In this document: positions 50,720 to 59,522 of the stretch, piece after piece
How the letters are laid out: every line of letters starts with the position of its first letter
Position numbering within the stretch: the stretch's first letter is position 1
Origin: Rhizobium sp. BK313
GTDB taxonomy: Bacteria; Pseudomonadota; Alphaproteobacteria; Rhizobiales; Rhizobiaceae
NCBI RefSeq assembly: GCF_014193655.1
Contig: NZ_JACHZQ010000003.1
Coordinates: forward strand, 372,001 to 436,000
Direction of reading: 5' to 3'
Length of the DNA stretch: 64,000 nucleotides
The notes under the pieces: generated by a model
Databases searched by the model: none
The model's input: the letters and a program-made list of their open reading frames with translations, nothing else
What the model was told of the DNA's origin: nothing
Program-made: the position numbers and the translations under genes

Positions 50720-51607
50720 TTAGGGAACGATCAGCGTACCGGCACCATGTTCGGTGAAGATTTCGAGCAGCACGGAATGGGCGGTCTTGCCGTTGAGGAT
50801 GACGACGCCCTGGACACCGGCCCTGATGGCATCGATGCAGGTCTCGACCTTCGGGATCATGCCGCCGGAAATCGTGCCGTCGGCGATCAGCGCATGCGCC
50901 TGGGCGACGGAGAGTTCCTTGATCAACTGACCATGCTTGTCGAGCACGCCCGGAACGTCGGTGAGGAAGAGCAGGCGGGTAGCGCTGAGCGCGCCGGCAA
51001 TAGCGCCGGCGAAGGTGTCGGCATTGATATTGTAGGTGGCGCCGTCGCGGCCGGGAGCAACCGGAGCGATGACCGGGATCATTTCCGACTTTGCCAGAAG
51101 ATCGAGCAGCGTGCGGTCGACTTCGACCACTTCGCCGACGAAACCGAGATCGAGCACGCGTTCGATGTTGGAATCCGGGTCCTTGACGGTCTTATGCGCC
51201 TTTTCGGCGAAGACCATGTTGCCGTCCTTGCCGCAAAGGCCAATCGCCCATTCGCCTGTCTGGTTGATCAGCGCGACGATTTCCTTGTTGATCGAGCCCG
51301 CCAGCACCATTTCGACGATCTCGACCGTCTTGGCGTCGGTGACGCGCAGGCCGCCTTCGAATTTTGATTCGATGCCCATCTTCGTCAGCATGGCGCCAAT
51401 CTGCGGGCCGCCGCCATGGACGACGATCGGGTTGACGCCCGACTGCTTCAAAAGCGCGATATCGGCCGCAAACGCCTTGCCAAGCTCGGCATTGCCCATG
51501 GCATGGCCACCGTATTTCACCACGATGGTCTTGTTTTCATAACGCTGCATGTAGGGCAGGGCTTGAGCCAGCAGGCTGGCTTGGAGTTCGCTTTGGGATT
51601 CGGACAT
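50720..51607 (-). CDS. argB: Acetylglutamate kinase
   Basis: ArgB phosphorylates N-acetylglutamate, the second step of arginine synthesis. The 295-residue protein has the phosphate-binding VKYGGHAMG and VVHGGGPQIG motifs and the TDVPGVLDKHG block. In Rhizobium, argB usually lies near engB; here the sigma/anti-sigma/fasciclin module lies between. Confidence 0.97.
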   Translation of the reverse strand: MSESQSELQASLLAQALPYMQRYENKTIVVKYGGHAMGNAELGKAFAADIALLKQSGVNPIVVHGGGPQIGAMLTKMGIESKFEGGLRVTDAKTVEIVEMVLAGSINKEIVALINQTGEWAIGLCGKDGNMVFAEKAHKTVKDPDSNIERVLDLGFVGEVVEVDRTLLDLLAKSEMIPVIAPVAPGRDGATYNINADTFAGAIAGALSATRLLFLTDVPGVLDKHGQLIKELSVAQAHALIADGTISGGMIPKVETCIDAIRAGVQGVVILNGKTAHSVLLEIFTEHGAGTLIVP

Positions 51608-51788
51608 GGGGCACCCCGTGGAATTGTTCGCGGCCTTTTATCTCAAGTTTTTGACAGAGGGAATAATGATGACAGGATTAGTTTTTCCTGCGTCAGATCG
51701 CCCCTGCGCGGCATCATCCTTTGAGTGAGCTTGCGGCCCGGCGCTTTTCCCTTAAGATAGCCGGAGGAAGCCGCGATCGGGGGATCGG

Positions 51789-52328
51789 ATGGCGAGTGAG
51801 GAGATAGAGGCGCTCATCGGCCGGGTCGCGATGCGCGATCAGAAAGCATTTGCCGCGCTCTACAAAAAGACCAGTCCGAAACTCTATGCCGTCTGCCTGC
51901 GTATCCTCGGCAACAAGACGGATGCTGAGGAGATTTTGCAGGAGGTCTATGTGAAAATCTGGCAGCGGGCCGAGCGTTATCTCGCCTCGGAAGGGTCGGC
52001 GATGCCGTGGTTGACGACGATTGCGCGCAATCAATCGATCGATGCCATCCGCGCCCGAAAACCTGTCGCCGACGAAATTGACACCGCCTATGATCTTGCC
52101 GACACCGAACCGAGTCCCGAAGAGCAGGCAATGGTGAAGGGAGAGGGAAGGCGGATTGACAGGTGCATGGAAGAGTTGGAAGCTGATCGAGCTCAAGCTG
52201 TTCGTAGCGCCTATGTCGAGGGCCTGAGCTACCAGGAACTCGCCGAGCAATATGCGGTGCCTTTGAATACCATGCGTACCTGGCTGCGCCGAAGCCTGAT
52301 TAGACTGAGAGAGTGCATGGACCGATGA
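51789..52328 (+). CDS. ECF sigma factor, SigK/RpoE-like
   Basis: The 179-residue protein has sigma region 2 (FAALYKKTSPKLYAVCLRILGNKTDAEEILQEVYVKIW to WLTTIARNQSIDAIR) and region 4 (EGLSYQELAEQYAVPLNTMRTWLRRSLIRL). It ends with ATGA shared with the anti-sigma gene, so the two are coupled. The set resembles mycobacterial SigK-RskA. The signal and the target promoters are unknown; a fasciclin gene downstream is the obvious candidate. Confidence 0.93.
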   Translation: MASEEIEALIGRVAMRDQKAFAALYKKTSPKLYAVCLRILGNKTDAEEILQEVYVKIWQRAERYLASEGSAMPWLTTIARNQSIDAIRARKPVADEIDTAYDLADTEPSPEEQAMVKGEGRRIDRCMEELEADRAQAVRSAYVEGLSYQELAEQYAVPLNTMRTWLRRSLIRLRECMDR

Positions 52329-53038
52329 GTACGCCTGATCAAAGCAAGGGAGGCCGTTCCCGTGATGAAGTCCTGGCCGGAGAATATGTGCTCGGCGTGC
52401 TGTCATTGGAGGATCGGCAGAAGGTAGAGCGGCGCATGCGCAGCGATCGGCAGTTCGCCGCTATCGTCAGCCGCTGGGAGCAGAATCTTTCAGGATTCAA
52501 CGACGACTACGACACGGTCACGCCGGCAGCCTCGGTCTTTCCCAAGATCGAGAGGCGCATTTTCGGAGAAGCCGCTTCCGGCGCCAATCTCTGGAATTCG
52601 CTGTTGCTCTGGCGCTCCGTCGCCTTCGGTTCATTGTTTCTTGCAGCCGGCGTCCTGGTCTTCACCATCACCAACAACAATGTCTCGCGGCCGTCGCCGG
52701 GCAAGCAGCTCACCGCTTCTCTTTCGGGGCAAAACAGCGCCATCAATTTGCTGGCTGACTATGACGCTGCCAGCGGGCGGCTGAGGGTGACGCCGGTCGC
52801 GGCCGGCCAGCCCCAGGAAAAATCCTTGGAACTCTGGCTGATCCGTGGCAGCGATCCTGCGGAGGCGCTCGGAGTTTTGCCGCAGACCGGCGAGGGCGAG
52901 ATCGTCCTGCCGCAGGAGGTTCATGGCAAACTGACGGAAGGCGCGATCATCGCCGTCAGCGTCGAACCCTTCGGCGGTTCGCCAACGGGCAAGCCCACGG
53001 GCGATGTCATCGCCTCCGGCACGATCCATCTGCCCTGA
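52325..53038 (+). CDS. Anti-sigma factor, RskA-like
   Basis: The 237-residue protein has a cytoplasmic anti-sigma region (about 1-75; DEVLAGEYVLGVLSLEDRQKVERRMRSD), one membrane helix (VAFGSLFLAAGVLVFTI) and a periplasmic RskA domain (LWLIRGSDPAEALGVLPQTGEGEI). It should hold the sigma factor at the membrane until regulated proteolysis. The ATG at 52325 overlaps the sigma stop by four bases; the ATG at 52313 is less likely. Confidence 0.92.
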   Translation: MSTPDQSKGGRSRDEVLAGEYVLGVLSLEDRQKVERRMRSDRQFAAIVSRWEQNLSGFNDDYDTVTPAASVFPKIERRIFGEAASGANLWNSLLLWRSVAFGSLFLAAGVLVFTITNNNVSRPSPGKQLTASLSGQNSAINLLADYDAASGRLRVTPVAAGQPQEKSLELWLIRGSDPAEALGVLPQTGEGEIVLPQEVHGKLTEGAIIAVSVEPFGGSPTGKPTGDVIASGTIHLP

Positions 53039-53106
53039 AACATCTTTCCTTCGAAAAAGAACCGAGGCTGAAACTCTTCTTCCGGTGCCTCCGTACCTTG
53101 CTCTGA

Positions 53107-53122
53107 CCCCGCCTAATCGGGG
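53107..53122 (+). repeat. Small hairpin in the fasciclin leader
   Basis: CCCCG-CCTAAT-CGGGG, 24 bases before the fasciclin ATG. It may shape the leader or mark the end of the sigma/anti-sigma transcript. Confidence 0.45.
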
Positions 53123-53145
53123 CAAGAGAGGAAGAGGATAAGCCC

Positions 53146-53703
53146 ATGATCAACACTGTGATCCGCATCGCCGCGGTGGCCGTAACACTTTCGGCCGCGA
53201 CCGGCCTCGCCCATGCAAAGAACCCAACCGTTGGCGGCGCGCCTATGTTCGCCAACAAGAATATCATCGAAAATGCCGTGAACTCGAAGGACCACACGAC
53301 GCTGGTCGCCGCCGTCAAGGCAGCCGGCCTCGTCGATACGCTGGAGAGCAAGGGCCCCTTCACCGTCTTCGCGCCCACCAACGAAGCCTTCAAGAAGCTG
53401 CCGCCCGGTACGGTCGAGACGCTGCTGAAGCCGGAGAACAAGGCGACGCTGACGAAGGTCCTGACCTGTCACGTCGTCGCCGGCGATGACATGTCCGCCG
53501 CCATCAAGAAGATGTCCATGAGCAATGGCGGCGAATACGACCTGAAGACGGTCGGCGGCTGCACGATCAAGGCCACGGAGAAGAGCGGCAAGCTGACGCT
53601 GACCGACGAAGCCGGTGGCACCGCTCACATCACCATCGCCGACGTAAAGCAGTCGAACGGCGTGATCCATGTAGTCGACAAGGTGCTATTGCCGAAAATG
53701 TAA
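53146..53703 (+). CDS. Exported fasciclin-domain protein
   Basis: The 185-residue protein has a signal peptide (MINTVIRIAAVAVTLSAATG, ending LAHA) and one fasciclin (FAS1) domain (about 37-182) with TLVAAVKAAGLVDTLESKGPFTVFAPTNEAF and the closing GVIHVVDKVLLP. FAS1 proteins mediate adhesion. It follows the sigma/anti-sigma pair by 107 bases on the same strand, matching the mycobacterial SigK-RskA-MPT70/83 arrangement. Rhizobial fasciclins such as Nex18 are linked to symbiosis, but this is not shown here. Confidence 0.94.
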   Translation: MINTVIRIAAVAVTLSAATGLAHAKNPTVGGAPMFANKNIIENAVNSKDHTTLVAAVKAAGLVDTLESKGPFTVFAPTNEAFKKLPPGTVETLLKPENKATLTKVLTCHVVAGDDMSAAIKKMSMSNGGEYDLKTVGGCTIKATEKSGKLTLTDEAGGTAHITIADVKQSNGVIHVVDKVLLPKM

Positions 53704-53719
53704 CGACCATCGGCAGCAT

Positions 53720-53758
53720 GGCCGCCATCCTCGACGCGTCGAGGGTGGCGGTCTTTTT
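53720..53758. terminator. Terminator between the fasciclin and engB genes
   Basis: GGCCGCCATCCTCGA, CGCG, TCGAGGGTGGCGGTC is a 15-bp stem (with G-U pairs) followed by five Ts. It serves the fasciclin gene and, on the other strand, engB, since they converge. Confidence 0.9.
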
Positions 53759-53764
53759 CAATCG

Positions 53765-54424
53765 TTAGACGGCAATGCCGACCGTCAGGCCGATCGCTTG
53801 ACGCAAATCGTCAAGGCCCTCGCTCTTTTCCGAGGAGGTGGCGAGGATGCCGGGATAGGCGGCGGGGCGCTTGCGGATTTTTTCGGCCGTATCGGCCATC
53901 AGTTTCGGCAGGCCTGCGGCCTTGATCTTGTCGGTCTTGGTCAGCACGATCTGATAGGAAACCGCTGCCTTGTCGAGGAGGCTCAAGACCTCATCGTCGT
54001 TCTTTTTAATGCCGTGGCGGCTGTCGATCAGCAGATAGACGCGCTTCAGCGTCGCCCGGCCACGAAGATAGTCGAAGACAAGATTCGTCCAGGCGTCCAC
54101 CTGCTCCTTCGGCGCTTCGGCATAGCCGTAGCCGGGCATGTCCACCAGCGCCATCGGCGGCAGGTCGCCGCCCTCGCCGGAAAAGCCGTCGGGAACGAAG
54201 TAGTTGAGTTCCTGCGTGCGGCCCGGCGTATTCGAGGTGCGCGCCAGACCCCTTTGGCCGACCAGCGCATTGATCAGCGATGACTTGCCGACATTCGAGC
54301 GTCCGGCGAAAGCCACTTCCAACGGCCCTTCCGGCGGCAGGAATTTCATCGAGGGCACGCCGCGGATGAAGATCCACGGGCGCCCGAAAAGCGGCTTGTC
54401 ATCTTTTGTCGTCTGTTCTGCCAT
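53765..54424 (-). CDS. engB: Ribosome biogenesis GTP-binding protein EngB (YsxC)
   Basis: EngB is a small TrmE-Era GTPase needed for assembly of the large ribosomal subunit. The 219-residue protein has the G1 motif GRSNVGKSS, G3 DMPGYG and G4 TKTDK. It is the last gene of the rpmH-rnpA-yidC-engB row, 126 bases after yidC. Confidence 0.96.
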   Translation of the reverse strand: MAEQTTKDDKPLFGRPWIFIRGVPSMKFLPPEGPLEVAFAGRSNVGKSSLINALVGQRGLARTSNTPGRTQELNYFVPDGFSGEGGDLPPMALVDMPGYGYAEAPKEQVDAWTNLVFDYLRGRATLKRVYLLIDSRHGIKKNDDEVLSLLDKAAVSYQIVLTKTDKIKAAGLPKLMADTAEKIRKRPAAYPGILATSSEKSEGLDDLRQAIGLTVGIAV

Positions 54425-54521
54425 GCGCTCGCGGTCTTCTGGTTCAATTGGCTGACTGGCTTCGGGGTTTTACCCACGAAAGTCAAGTTTTGATCGGTGT
54501 GCGGCTTGGGCCGCAAAAGAA

Positions 54522-54543
54522 AAGCCCCGCCGAAGCGGGGCTT
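54522..54543 (-). terminator. Terminator after yidC
   Basis: AAGCCCCGC, TTCG, GCGGGGCTT on the minus strand, followed by TTCTTTTG. It lies just after the yidC stop. Confidence 0.85.
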
Positions 54544-54549
54544 GCATCG

Positions 54550-56352
54550 TCATTTCGATGGCGCCGTTTTTCGTCGGAAGAGGCCCTTCAGATTGTCGAA
54601 GAGTTCCACCTTTACGCCATGGCGCTTCATGATGATCGACTGCTGGATCACCGATAGCGTGTTGTTCCAGGCCCAGTAGATCACGAGACCGGCCGGGAAG
54701 CTGGAAAGCATGAACATGAACACCAACGGCATCCAGGTGAAGATCATCGCCTGGGTCGGGTCCGGCGGCGTCGGGTTCATGCGCATCTGCAGGAACATGG
54801 TGATGCCCATGATCAGCGGCCAGACGCCGAGATGCAGGATGGTCGGCGCCGTGAACGGCAGCAGGCCGAAGAGATTGACGATCGAGGTCGGATCGGGAGC
54901 GGAAAGGTCCTGAATCCAGCCGAAGAACGGCGCATGGCGCATCTCGATGGTGATGTAGATCACCTTGTAAAGCGAGAAGAAGATCGGGATCTGCAGGAGC
55001 ACCGGCCAGCAGCCGGCGATCGGGTTGATCTTCTCTTCCTTGTAGAGCTGCATCGTCGCCTGCTGCAGACCCATGCGGTCGTCGCCGAACTTGGCCTTCA
55101 GCTCTTCCATCTTCGGCTGCATGCGCTTCATGTTCGCCATCGAAGCATATTGCTTGCTGGCGAGCGGGAAGAACAGCGCCTTGACGACGATCGTCGTGCA
55201 CAGGATGGCAACGCCGAAATTGCCGAAGAAGCGGAAGAAGAAATCCATCAGCTTGAACATCGGCTTGGTGATGAAATAGAACCAGCCCCAGTCGATCAGG
55301 CGGTCGAAACGCGGGATCGAATAGCTTGTCTCGTAGCGGTCGATGACCGGCACTTCCTTGGCGCCGGCGAAGACGCGGTTCTTCAGCTCCTGCGACTGGC
55401 CGGGCGCGACGGTGATGGCATCCTGCTTATAATCGGCCTGATAGCGCGGCTGGCCATCGGTGAAATGCGAGAAATGGGCGTCGTAAGCGGTCGACTGCGG
55501 CGGCACGATCGTTGCTGCCCAGTACTTGTCGGTGATCCCGAGCCAGCCGCCGGTCGCCTTCGCCGGATTGACGGCTTCCTTTTCGGCGGCGGTATATTTG
55601 GTCTCGATCAGGCCGTCATCGCCGATGACGCCGATGAAGCCTTCGTGCAGAACGTAGGCCGTGGGCGTGGTCGGCTTGTTGTAGCGGGTCACGCGGCCAT
55701 AGCTCGACAGCGACACCGGCGCCTGACCGGCATTGGCGATCTTGTCGGTGATCGTGAACATGTAGTGATCATCGACGGAAATGGTACGGGTAAAGGTGAT
55801 GCCCTTGTCGTTGGTGTAGGAAAGCGTCACCGGCGTCTTCTCGGTCAGCTTGTCGCCGCTCGAAAGCGTCCAGACCGTCGAGGGGCCGGGAACAGCGCCG
55901 GTGGCGTCGCTGCCGACATAGCCGAGTTCGGTGAAATAGCCGTCCTTGGTATCGGCCGGGCTGAACAGCGTGATGATCGGGCTGCTCTTGTCGACCGTCT
56001 CGTGATAGGTCTTGAGCTGCAAATCGTCGAGGCGGGCACCTTCCAGGTTAATGGAGCCGGCAAGCGCGGGCGTGTCGATGATGACGCGCGAAGACGACGA
56101 CTTGGCAACCGACTGGTCGCGGGTGAGCGTCGTCGGTTCAGTCTGGCCGTTCGCCGGCAGCGAGCCGTTCACGGCGGCGCCTGCGGCCGGGGTCTGCGTC
56201 GTCTGAGCCTGCTGCGTCTGCTGCTGCAGCTTTGCGGCCTGGTCGGCCTTACGCTGCGCTTCGAGGTGCGGGTTCATGTAGAAAAACTGCCAGGCGAGGA
56301 CAATCAGCACAGACAGGGCAATTGCTATGAAGTAATTGCGGTTGTTTTCCAT
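54550..56352 (-). CDS. yidC: Membrane protein insertase YidC
   Basis: YidC inserts and folds inner-membrane proteins, alone or with SecYEG. The 600-residue protein has an N-terminal helix (NYFIAIALSVLIVLAWQFFYMNPH), a long periplasmic domain (about 50-350) and the conserved five-helix core with FGNFGVAILCTTIVVKALFFPL, the KMQPKM-like coiled loop, and IAGCWPVLLQIPIFFSLY. Two ATGs (56355 and 56352) overlap the rnpA stop; AGGA spacing favours the second. Confidence 0.97.
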   Translation of the reverse strand: MENNRNYFIAIALSVLIVLAWQFFYMNPHLEAQRKADQAAKLQQQTQQAQTTQTPAAGAAVNGSLPANGQTEPTTLTRDQSVAKSSSSRVIIDTPALAGSINLEGARLDDLQLKTYHETVDKSSPIITLFSPADTKDGYFTELGYVGSDATGAVPGPSTVWTLSSGDKLTEKTPVTLSYTNDKGITFTRTISVDDHYMFTITDKIANAGQAPVSLSSYGRVTRYNKPTTPTAYVLHEGFIGVIGDDGLIETKYTAAEKEAVNPAKATGGWLGITDKYWAATIVPPQSTAYDAHFSHFTDGQPRYQADYKQDAITVAPGQSQELKNRVFAGAKEVPVIDRYETSYSIPRFDRLIDWGWFYFITKPMFKLMDFFFRFFGNFGVAILCTTIVVKALFFPLASKQYASMANMKRMQPKMEELKAKFGDDRMGLQQATMQLYKEEKINPIAGCWPVLLQIPIFFSLYKVIYITIEMRHAPFFGWIQDLSAPDPTSIVNLFGLLPFTAPTILHLGVWPLIMGITMFLQMRMNPTPPDPTQAMIFTWMPLVFMFMLSSFPAGLVIYWAWNNTLSVIQQSIIMKRHGVKVELFDNLKGLFRRKTAPSK

Positions 56353-56765
56353 CATACTTTCCTGGAGCGGTCCGTTTCCGGCCGCCGGTGTTTCGGCCTG
56401 GTTTCGATGCGACTGACGAGTTCACTCGCCAGTTTTTCGAAAGGTGCGGTCAGCACATCGCGCCGCGCGACAACCACATAGTCGTGTCCGGGCTGCATTG
56501 CAAACCCCGCATGAAGCCGCACGGCTTCTTTCAGCCTGCGCCGCATGCGGTTGCGTTCCACCGCGTTGCCATGTTTTTTGGTGACGGTAAAACCAACGCG
56601 GGGTTCGGCGTCGGAGAGCTTGCGGTCCAGCACTTCAATGAGGAAGAGACTTCCCCTGCGCTTTTCGCCTTCGCGGACTGCAAGAAACTGCGGCCGGCTT
56701 TTCAGCCGCCCGACAGTCTTTTTGGGTCGTTCATTTGTCAATTCGCCCGCCATCTTATCGGGCAT
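56352..56765 (-). CDS. rnpA: Ribonuclease P protein component
   Basis: RnpA helps the catalytic RNA trim the 5' ends of tRNA precursors. The 137-residue protein has the RNR motif (AVERNRMRRRLKEAVR) and the RVGFTVTKKHGNAV block before it. It starts 8 bases after rpmH and overlaps yidC, as is typical. The N-terminal 20 residues are uncertain; a later ATG at 56753 is possible. Confidence 0.95.
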   Translation of the reverse strand: MPDKMAGELTNERPKKTVGRLKSRPQFLAVREGEKRRGSLFLIEVLDRKLSDAEPRVGFTVTKKHGNAVERNRMRRRLKEAVRLHAGFAMQPGHDYVVVARRDVLTAPFEKLASELVSRIETRPKHRRPETDRSRKV

Positions 56766-56773
56766 TTCGGCCC

Positions 56774-56908
56774 TTAGGCCGAAAGACGCTTGCGACCGCG
56801 GTTACGGCGAGCGGAAAGAACCGCGCGGCCGCCCTTGGTAGCCATGCGCGCACGGAAACCGTGACGACGCTTGCGGACAAGCTTGGATGGTTGATAGGTA
56901 CGCTTCAT
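56774..56908 (-). CDS. rpmH: 50S ribosomal protein L34
   Basis: A 44-residue basic protein, read on the minus strand as MKRTYQPSKLVRKRRHGFRA and onward, ending RNRGRKRLSA. This is the complete L34 sequence. It opens the rpmH-rnpA-yidC row. Confidence 0.98.
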   Translation of the reverse strand: MKRTYQPSKLVRKRRHGFRARMATKGGRAVLSARRNRGRKRLSA

Positions 56909-57342
56909 TTATTTAAACACCGCGGAGTGCGGCCCTTCTTAAGCTTTGCCTTAAAAGCAAGGAGCGTTGTTGATTATGGCGAACGGACTTGGCCGCAGAT
57001 GCAGGCTCCATGACCGGACGTGCGCGGGCTTATAAGGATCAAGGCCTCGGAAGTCAATTATGCCGGCGCAGATTCCTGGAACCCGGCTTTTCTCGGCAAA
57101 ATGCGCTTTACTCTGCCGATGCGCAGCAGCGATACCTGCCTCTGGCGGCCGGTTAGTCACTAATGTTCATGATTTATAATATTAGACGAGACGATTACTC
57201 GTGGCCGCCAGGCTAGCGAAAGTGTTTCTGAATTTATATTCGAAATATCGCAAGATAACATTAATGGTTTTAGTCGATATCTAACGATATGCCGGGAAAA
57301 CCCTGGCTTTTTGGGGGTCTTCCGCTACTAGGGGGCGCATCG
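56909..57342. other. Intergenic region between rpmH and the second chemoreceptor gene
   Basis: No gene is seen. The left part must hold the rpmH promoter and the right, AT-rich part (57160-57290, with GAATTTATATTCG and ATCTAACGATAT) probably the chemoreceptor promoter. No tRNA or clear RNA gene was found in it. Confidence 0.5.
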
Positions 57343-59352
57343 TTGAAGATTCGTGGTAAAATCAATCTGCTCGTATCCGTGATGGCCGGTGCCGCGCTTT
57401 TGATCGGCGCAACCGCTCTTTATGCCGTCAACCAATATGACCGGCAGCTCCAGGCCTACGAGCTGGCAGCGAGCCGTGCCTATATGGGCGAGCGTCTGAA
57501 CCGCTACGTTACCGCGGTTGTTATGGAATCGCGCGGCATCTATGCGTCCAATTCCGCCAAGGATGCCAAGAGCTTCGCCGATGGATTGGTGAGTGATCTT
57601 GACGAAATCGACAAGGTCCTTGCGGCCTGGTCGCCGTCGGTCCCCCAAGCGTTGAAGGCCGAATTCGCCAAATTGCAGGATCGTGCGCGCGAATTTCGCA
57701 CATTCCGGACCGAGACCGCTCGGCTCGGTGTGACGGACGGCCCGGATGCGGCCAACAAACAAGGTAACAACGACGCCAACCGCGCCAACCGCAAGGCCTT
57801 CCAGGCCGAGATCGATGCCGTAGTCCAGGCCGACAAGGCGGCGCTTGCCACAGTCGATGCCGATATAACGGCTTTTCGCGAAACGATCTTATGGGTCGTG
57901 CTCGGCATCATGGTGGTCGGTATCGGCGCCGGCGCCGGACTCGGCATCTATATCGGTACCGCGCATCTGAGCCGACCGATCCGCAAGGTGACGGCGACGA
58001 TCAAACAGGTGGCTGAAGGCAACTTCGATATCGAGGTTCCCTTTGCCGGACGCGCAGACGAAATCGGCGAGATGGCCGCCGCCGTCGATATATTCAAGCA
58101 GAACGGCAATGCCGTGCGCCGTATGAATGCCGAGGAAACGGCGATGCGCGCCAAGAGCGACGACCTGCAATCCAGCATGTCTCTCGTCGTTGCCGCAGCC
58201 GCTTCCGGCGATTTCAGCCGCCGCATCGACAAGGATTATGGCGACGTCAACCTCAATCGCTTTGCCGGCAACATCAACGAACTCCTGGTGAGCGTCGATA
58301 CCGGCGTCGGCGAGGTCCGTCGCGTCATAGCAAGCCTCGCGGATGGCGATCTGACCCAGACCATGCGCGGCGAATTCCAGGGCGCCTTCGCCGAACTCCA
58401 GCAGAACGTCAACGCTACCCTTGCGACCCTCAAGAGCACTATGCGCGAAGTGCGCGAGACGACCGGTTCGATCAACTCCAACACCTACGAGCTGCGCCAC
58501 GCCAGCGACGACCTCTCAAAGCGCACCGAACAGCAGGCCGCCGCCCTGGAAGAGACTTCGGCGGCGCTCGATCAGATCACCGCCGTCGTGCAAAGCTCGA
58601 CCGAGCGGGCGCAGGAGGCGAGCGTCATGGTGACGGAAGCCAAGGAAAACGCTGCTCGTTCCGGCACGGTGGTTCGCAATGCCGTCGACGCCATGGGCCG
58701 CATCGAGCAGGCTTCTGGCGAGATCAGCCAGATCATCGGCGTCATCGACGAGATCGCCTTCCAAACCAACCTGCTGGCGCTGAACGCCGGGGTCGAGGCC
58801 GCGCGTGCGGGCGAGGCGGGCAAGGGCTTTGCCGTCGTCGCCCAGGAGGTGCGCGAATTGGCACAGCGCTCCGCCACTGCCGCCAAGGACATCAAGGCGC
58901 TGATCAGCAAATCCGGCGATCAGGTGCAGGTCGGCGTCAAGCTGGTGCAGGCGACCGGTGAGGCACTGGCGTCGATCGAGGCGCGCGTGCTGAAGATCAA
59001 CGATCATATCCATTCGATCGCGACGGCCGCCCGCGAACAGGCGACCGGGCTGACCGAGGTCAACAAAGCCGTCAATCAGATGGACGAGGTGACGCAGCGC
59101 AACGCCGCCATGGTCGAGGAAACCTCCGCCGCCACCCATCGCCTCTCGGCTGAGGCCGATGGTCTCGTCCGCCTCGTCGCCCGCTTCAAGGTCGACACTG
59201 GTGCGGCATCCGCTCCGGCGCCGGCACGCGCCGAAACCCATCGTCCCGTGGCTTCGCCGGCACGCCGCATGATCGGCAAGGTCGCCGGCGCCTTTGCGGG
59301 CGGAGGTGCCGCGGCAACGGCAGCGGCTGCGCAGAGTTGGGAGGAATTCTGA
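57343..59352 (+). CDS. Methyl-accepting chemotaxis protein with short periplasmic domain
   Basis: The 669-residue receptor has a first helix (INLLVSVMAGAALLIGATAL), a periplasmic helical domain (about 45-190) without clear family, a second helix (ILWVVLGIMVVGIGAGAGLG), a HAMP domain (about 215-270) and a second HAMP-like segment before the signalling tip EIAFQTNLLALNAGVEAARAGEAGKGFAVVA. The C terminus ends SWEEF, as in the other receptor. The frame begins at 57289 with an ATG lacking a ribosome site; a TTG at 57343 (MKIRGKINLL) has GGGGG upstream and is preferred. A sensor kinase follows on the same strand. Confidence 0.92.
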   Translation: MKIRGKINLLVSVMAGAALLIGATALYAVNQYDRQLQAYELAASRAYMGERLNRYVTAVVMESRGIYASNSAKDAKSFADGLVSDLDEIDKVLAAWSPSVPQALKAEFAKLQDRAREFRTFRTETARLGVTDGPDAANKQGNNDANRANRKAFQAEIDAVVQADKAALATVDADITAFRETILWVVLGIMVVGIGAGAGLGIYIGTAHLSRPIRKVTATIKQVAEGNFDIEVPFAGRADEIGEMAAAVDIFKQNGNAVRRMNAEETAMRAKSDDLQSSMSLVVAAAASGDFSRRIDKDYGDVNLNRFAGNINELLVSVDTGVGEVRRVIASLADGDLTQTMRGEFQGAFAELQQNVNATLATLKSTMREVRETTGSINSNTYELRHASDDLSKRTEQQAAALEETSAALDQITAVVQSSTERAQEASVMVTEAKENAARSGTVVRNAVDAMGRIEQASGEISQIIGVIDEIAFQTNLLALNAGVEAARAGEAGKGFAVVAQEVRELAQRSATAAKDIKALISKSGDQVQVGVKLVQATGEALASIEARVLKINDHIHSIATAAREQATGLTEVNKAVNQMDEVTQRNAAMVEETSAATHRLSAEADGLVRLVARFKVDTGAASAPAPARAETHRPVASPARRMIGKVAGAFAGGGAAATAAAAQSWEEF

Positions 59353-59372
59353 TCCACCCCAGGCGATGAGGA

Positions 59373-59396
59373 GAAAGGCGCGCCGATGCGCCTTTC
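59373..59396 (+). terminator. Terminator after the chemoreceptor gene
   Basis: GAAAGGCGC and GCGCCTTTC form a perfect 9-bp stem around GCCGAT, 21 bases after the stop codon. The T-run is short. Confidence 0.7.
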
Positions 59397-59522
59397 CCGC
59401 GTTTGATATGACCTGTCCGCCGCACTGTCATAGAACCGATTGGAAAAATCGTCACAATCTCCTATTATCTACGTTCGATATGTCATCATCAGATCGCTTT
59501 GAAACAAAGCGGGACAGCCGAA

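Noticed and set aside
50313..50723. 136-codon plus-strand frame before argB
   Set aside because: No recognisable residues, starts inside the YCII leader, and codon use is unlike real neighbours.
54832..56481. 549-codon plus-strand frame opposite yidC
   Set aside because: Arg/Asp/Gly-rich antisense translation; yidC on the other strand is certain.
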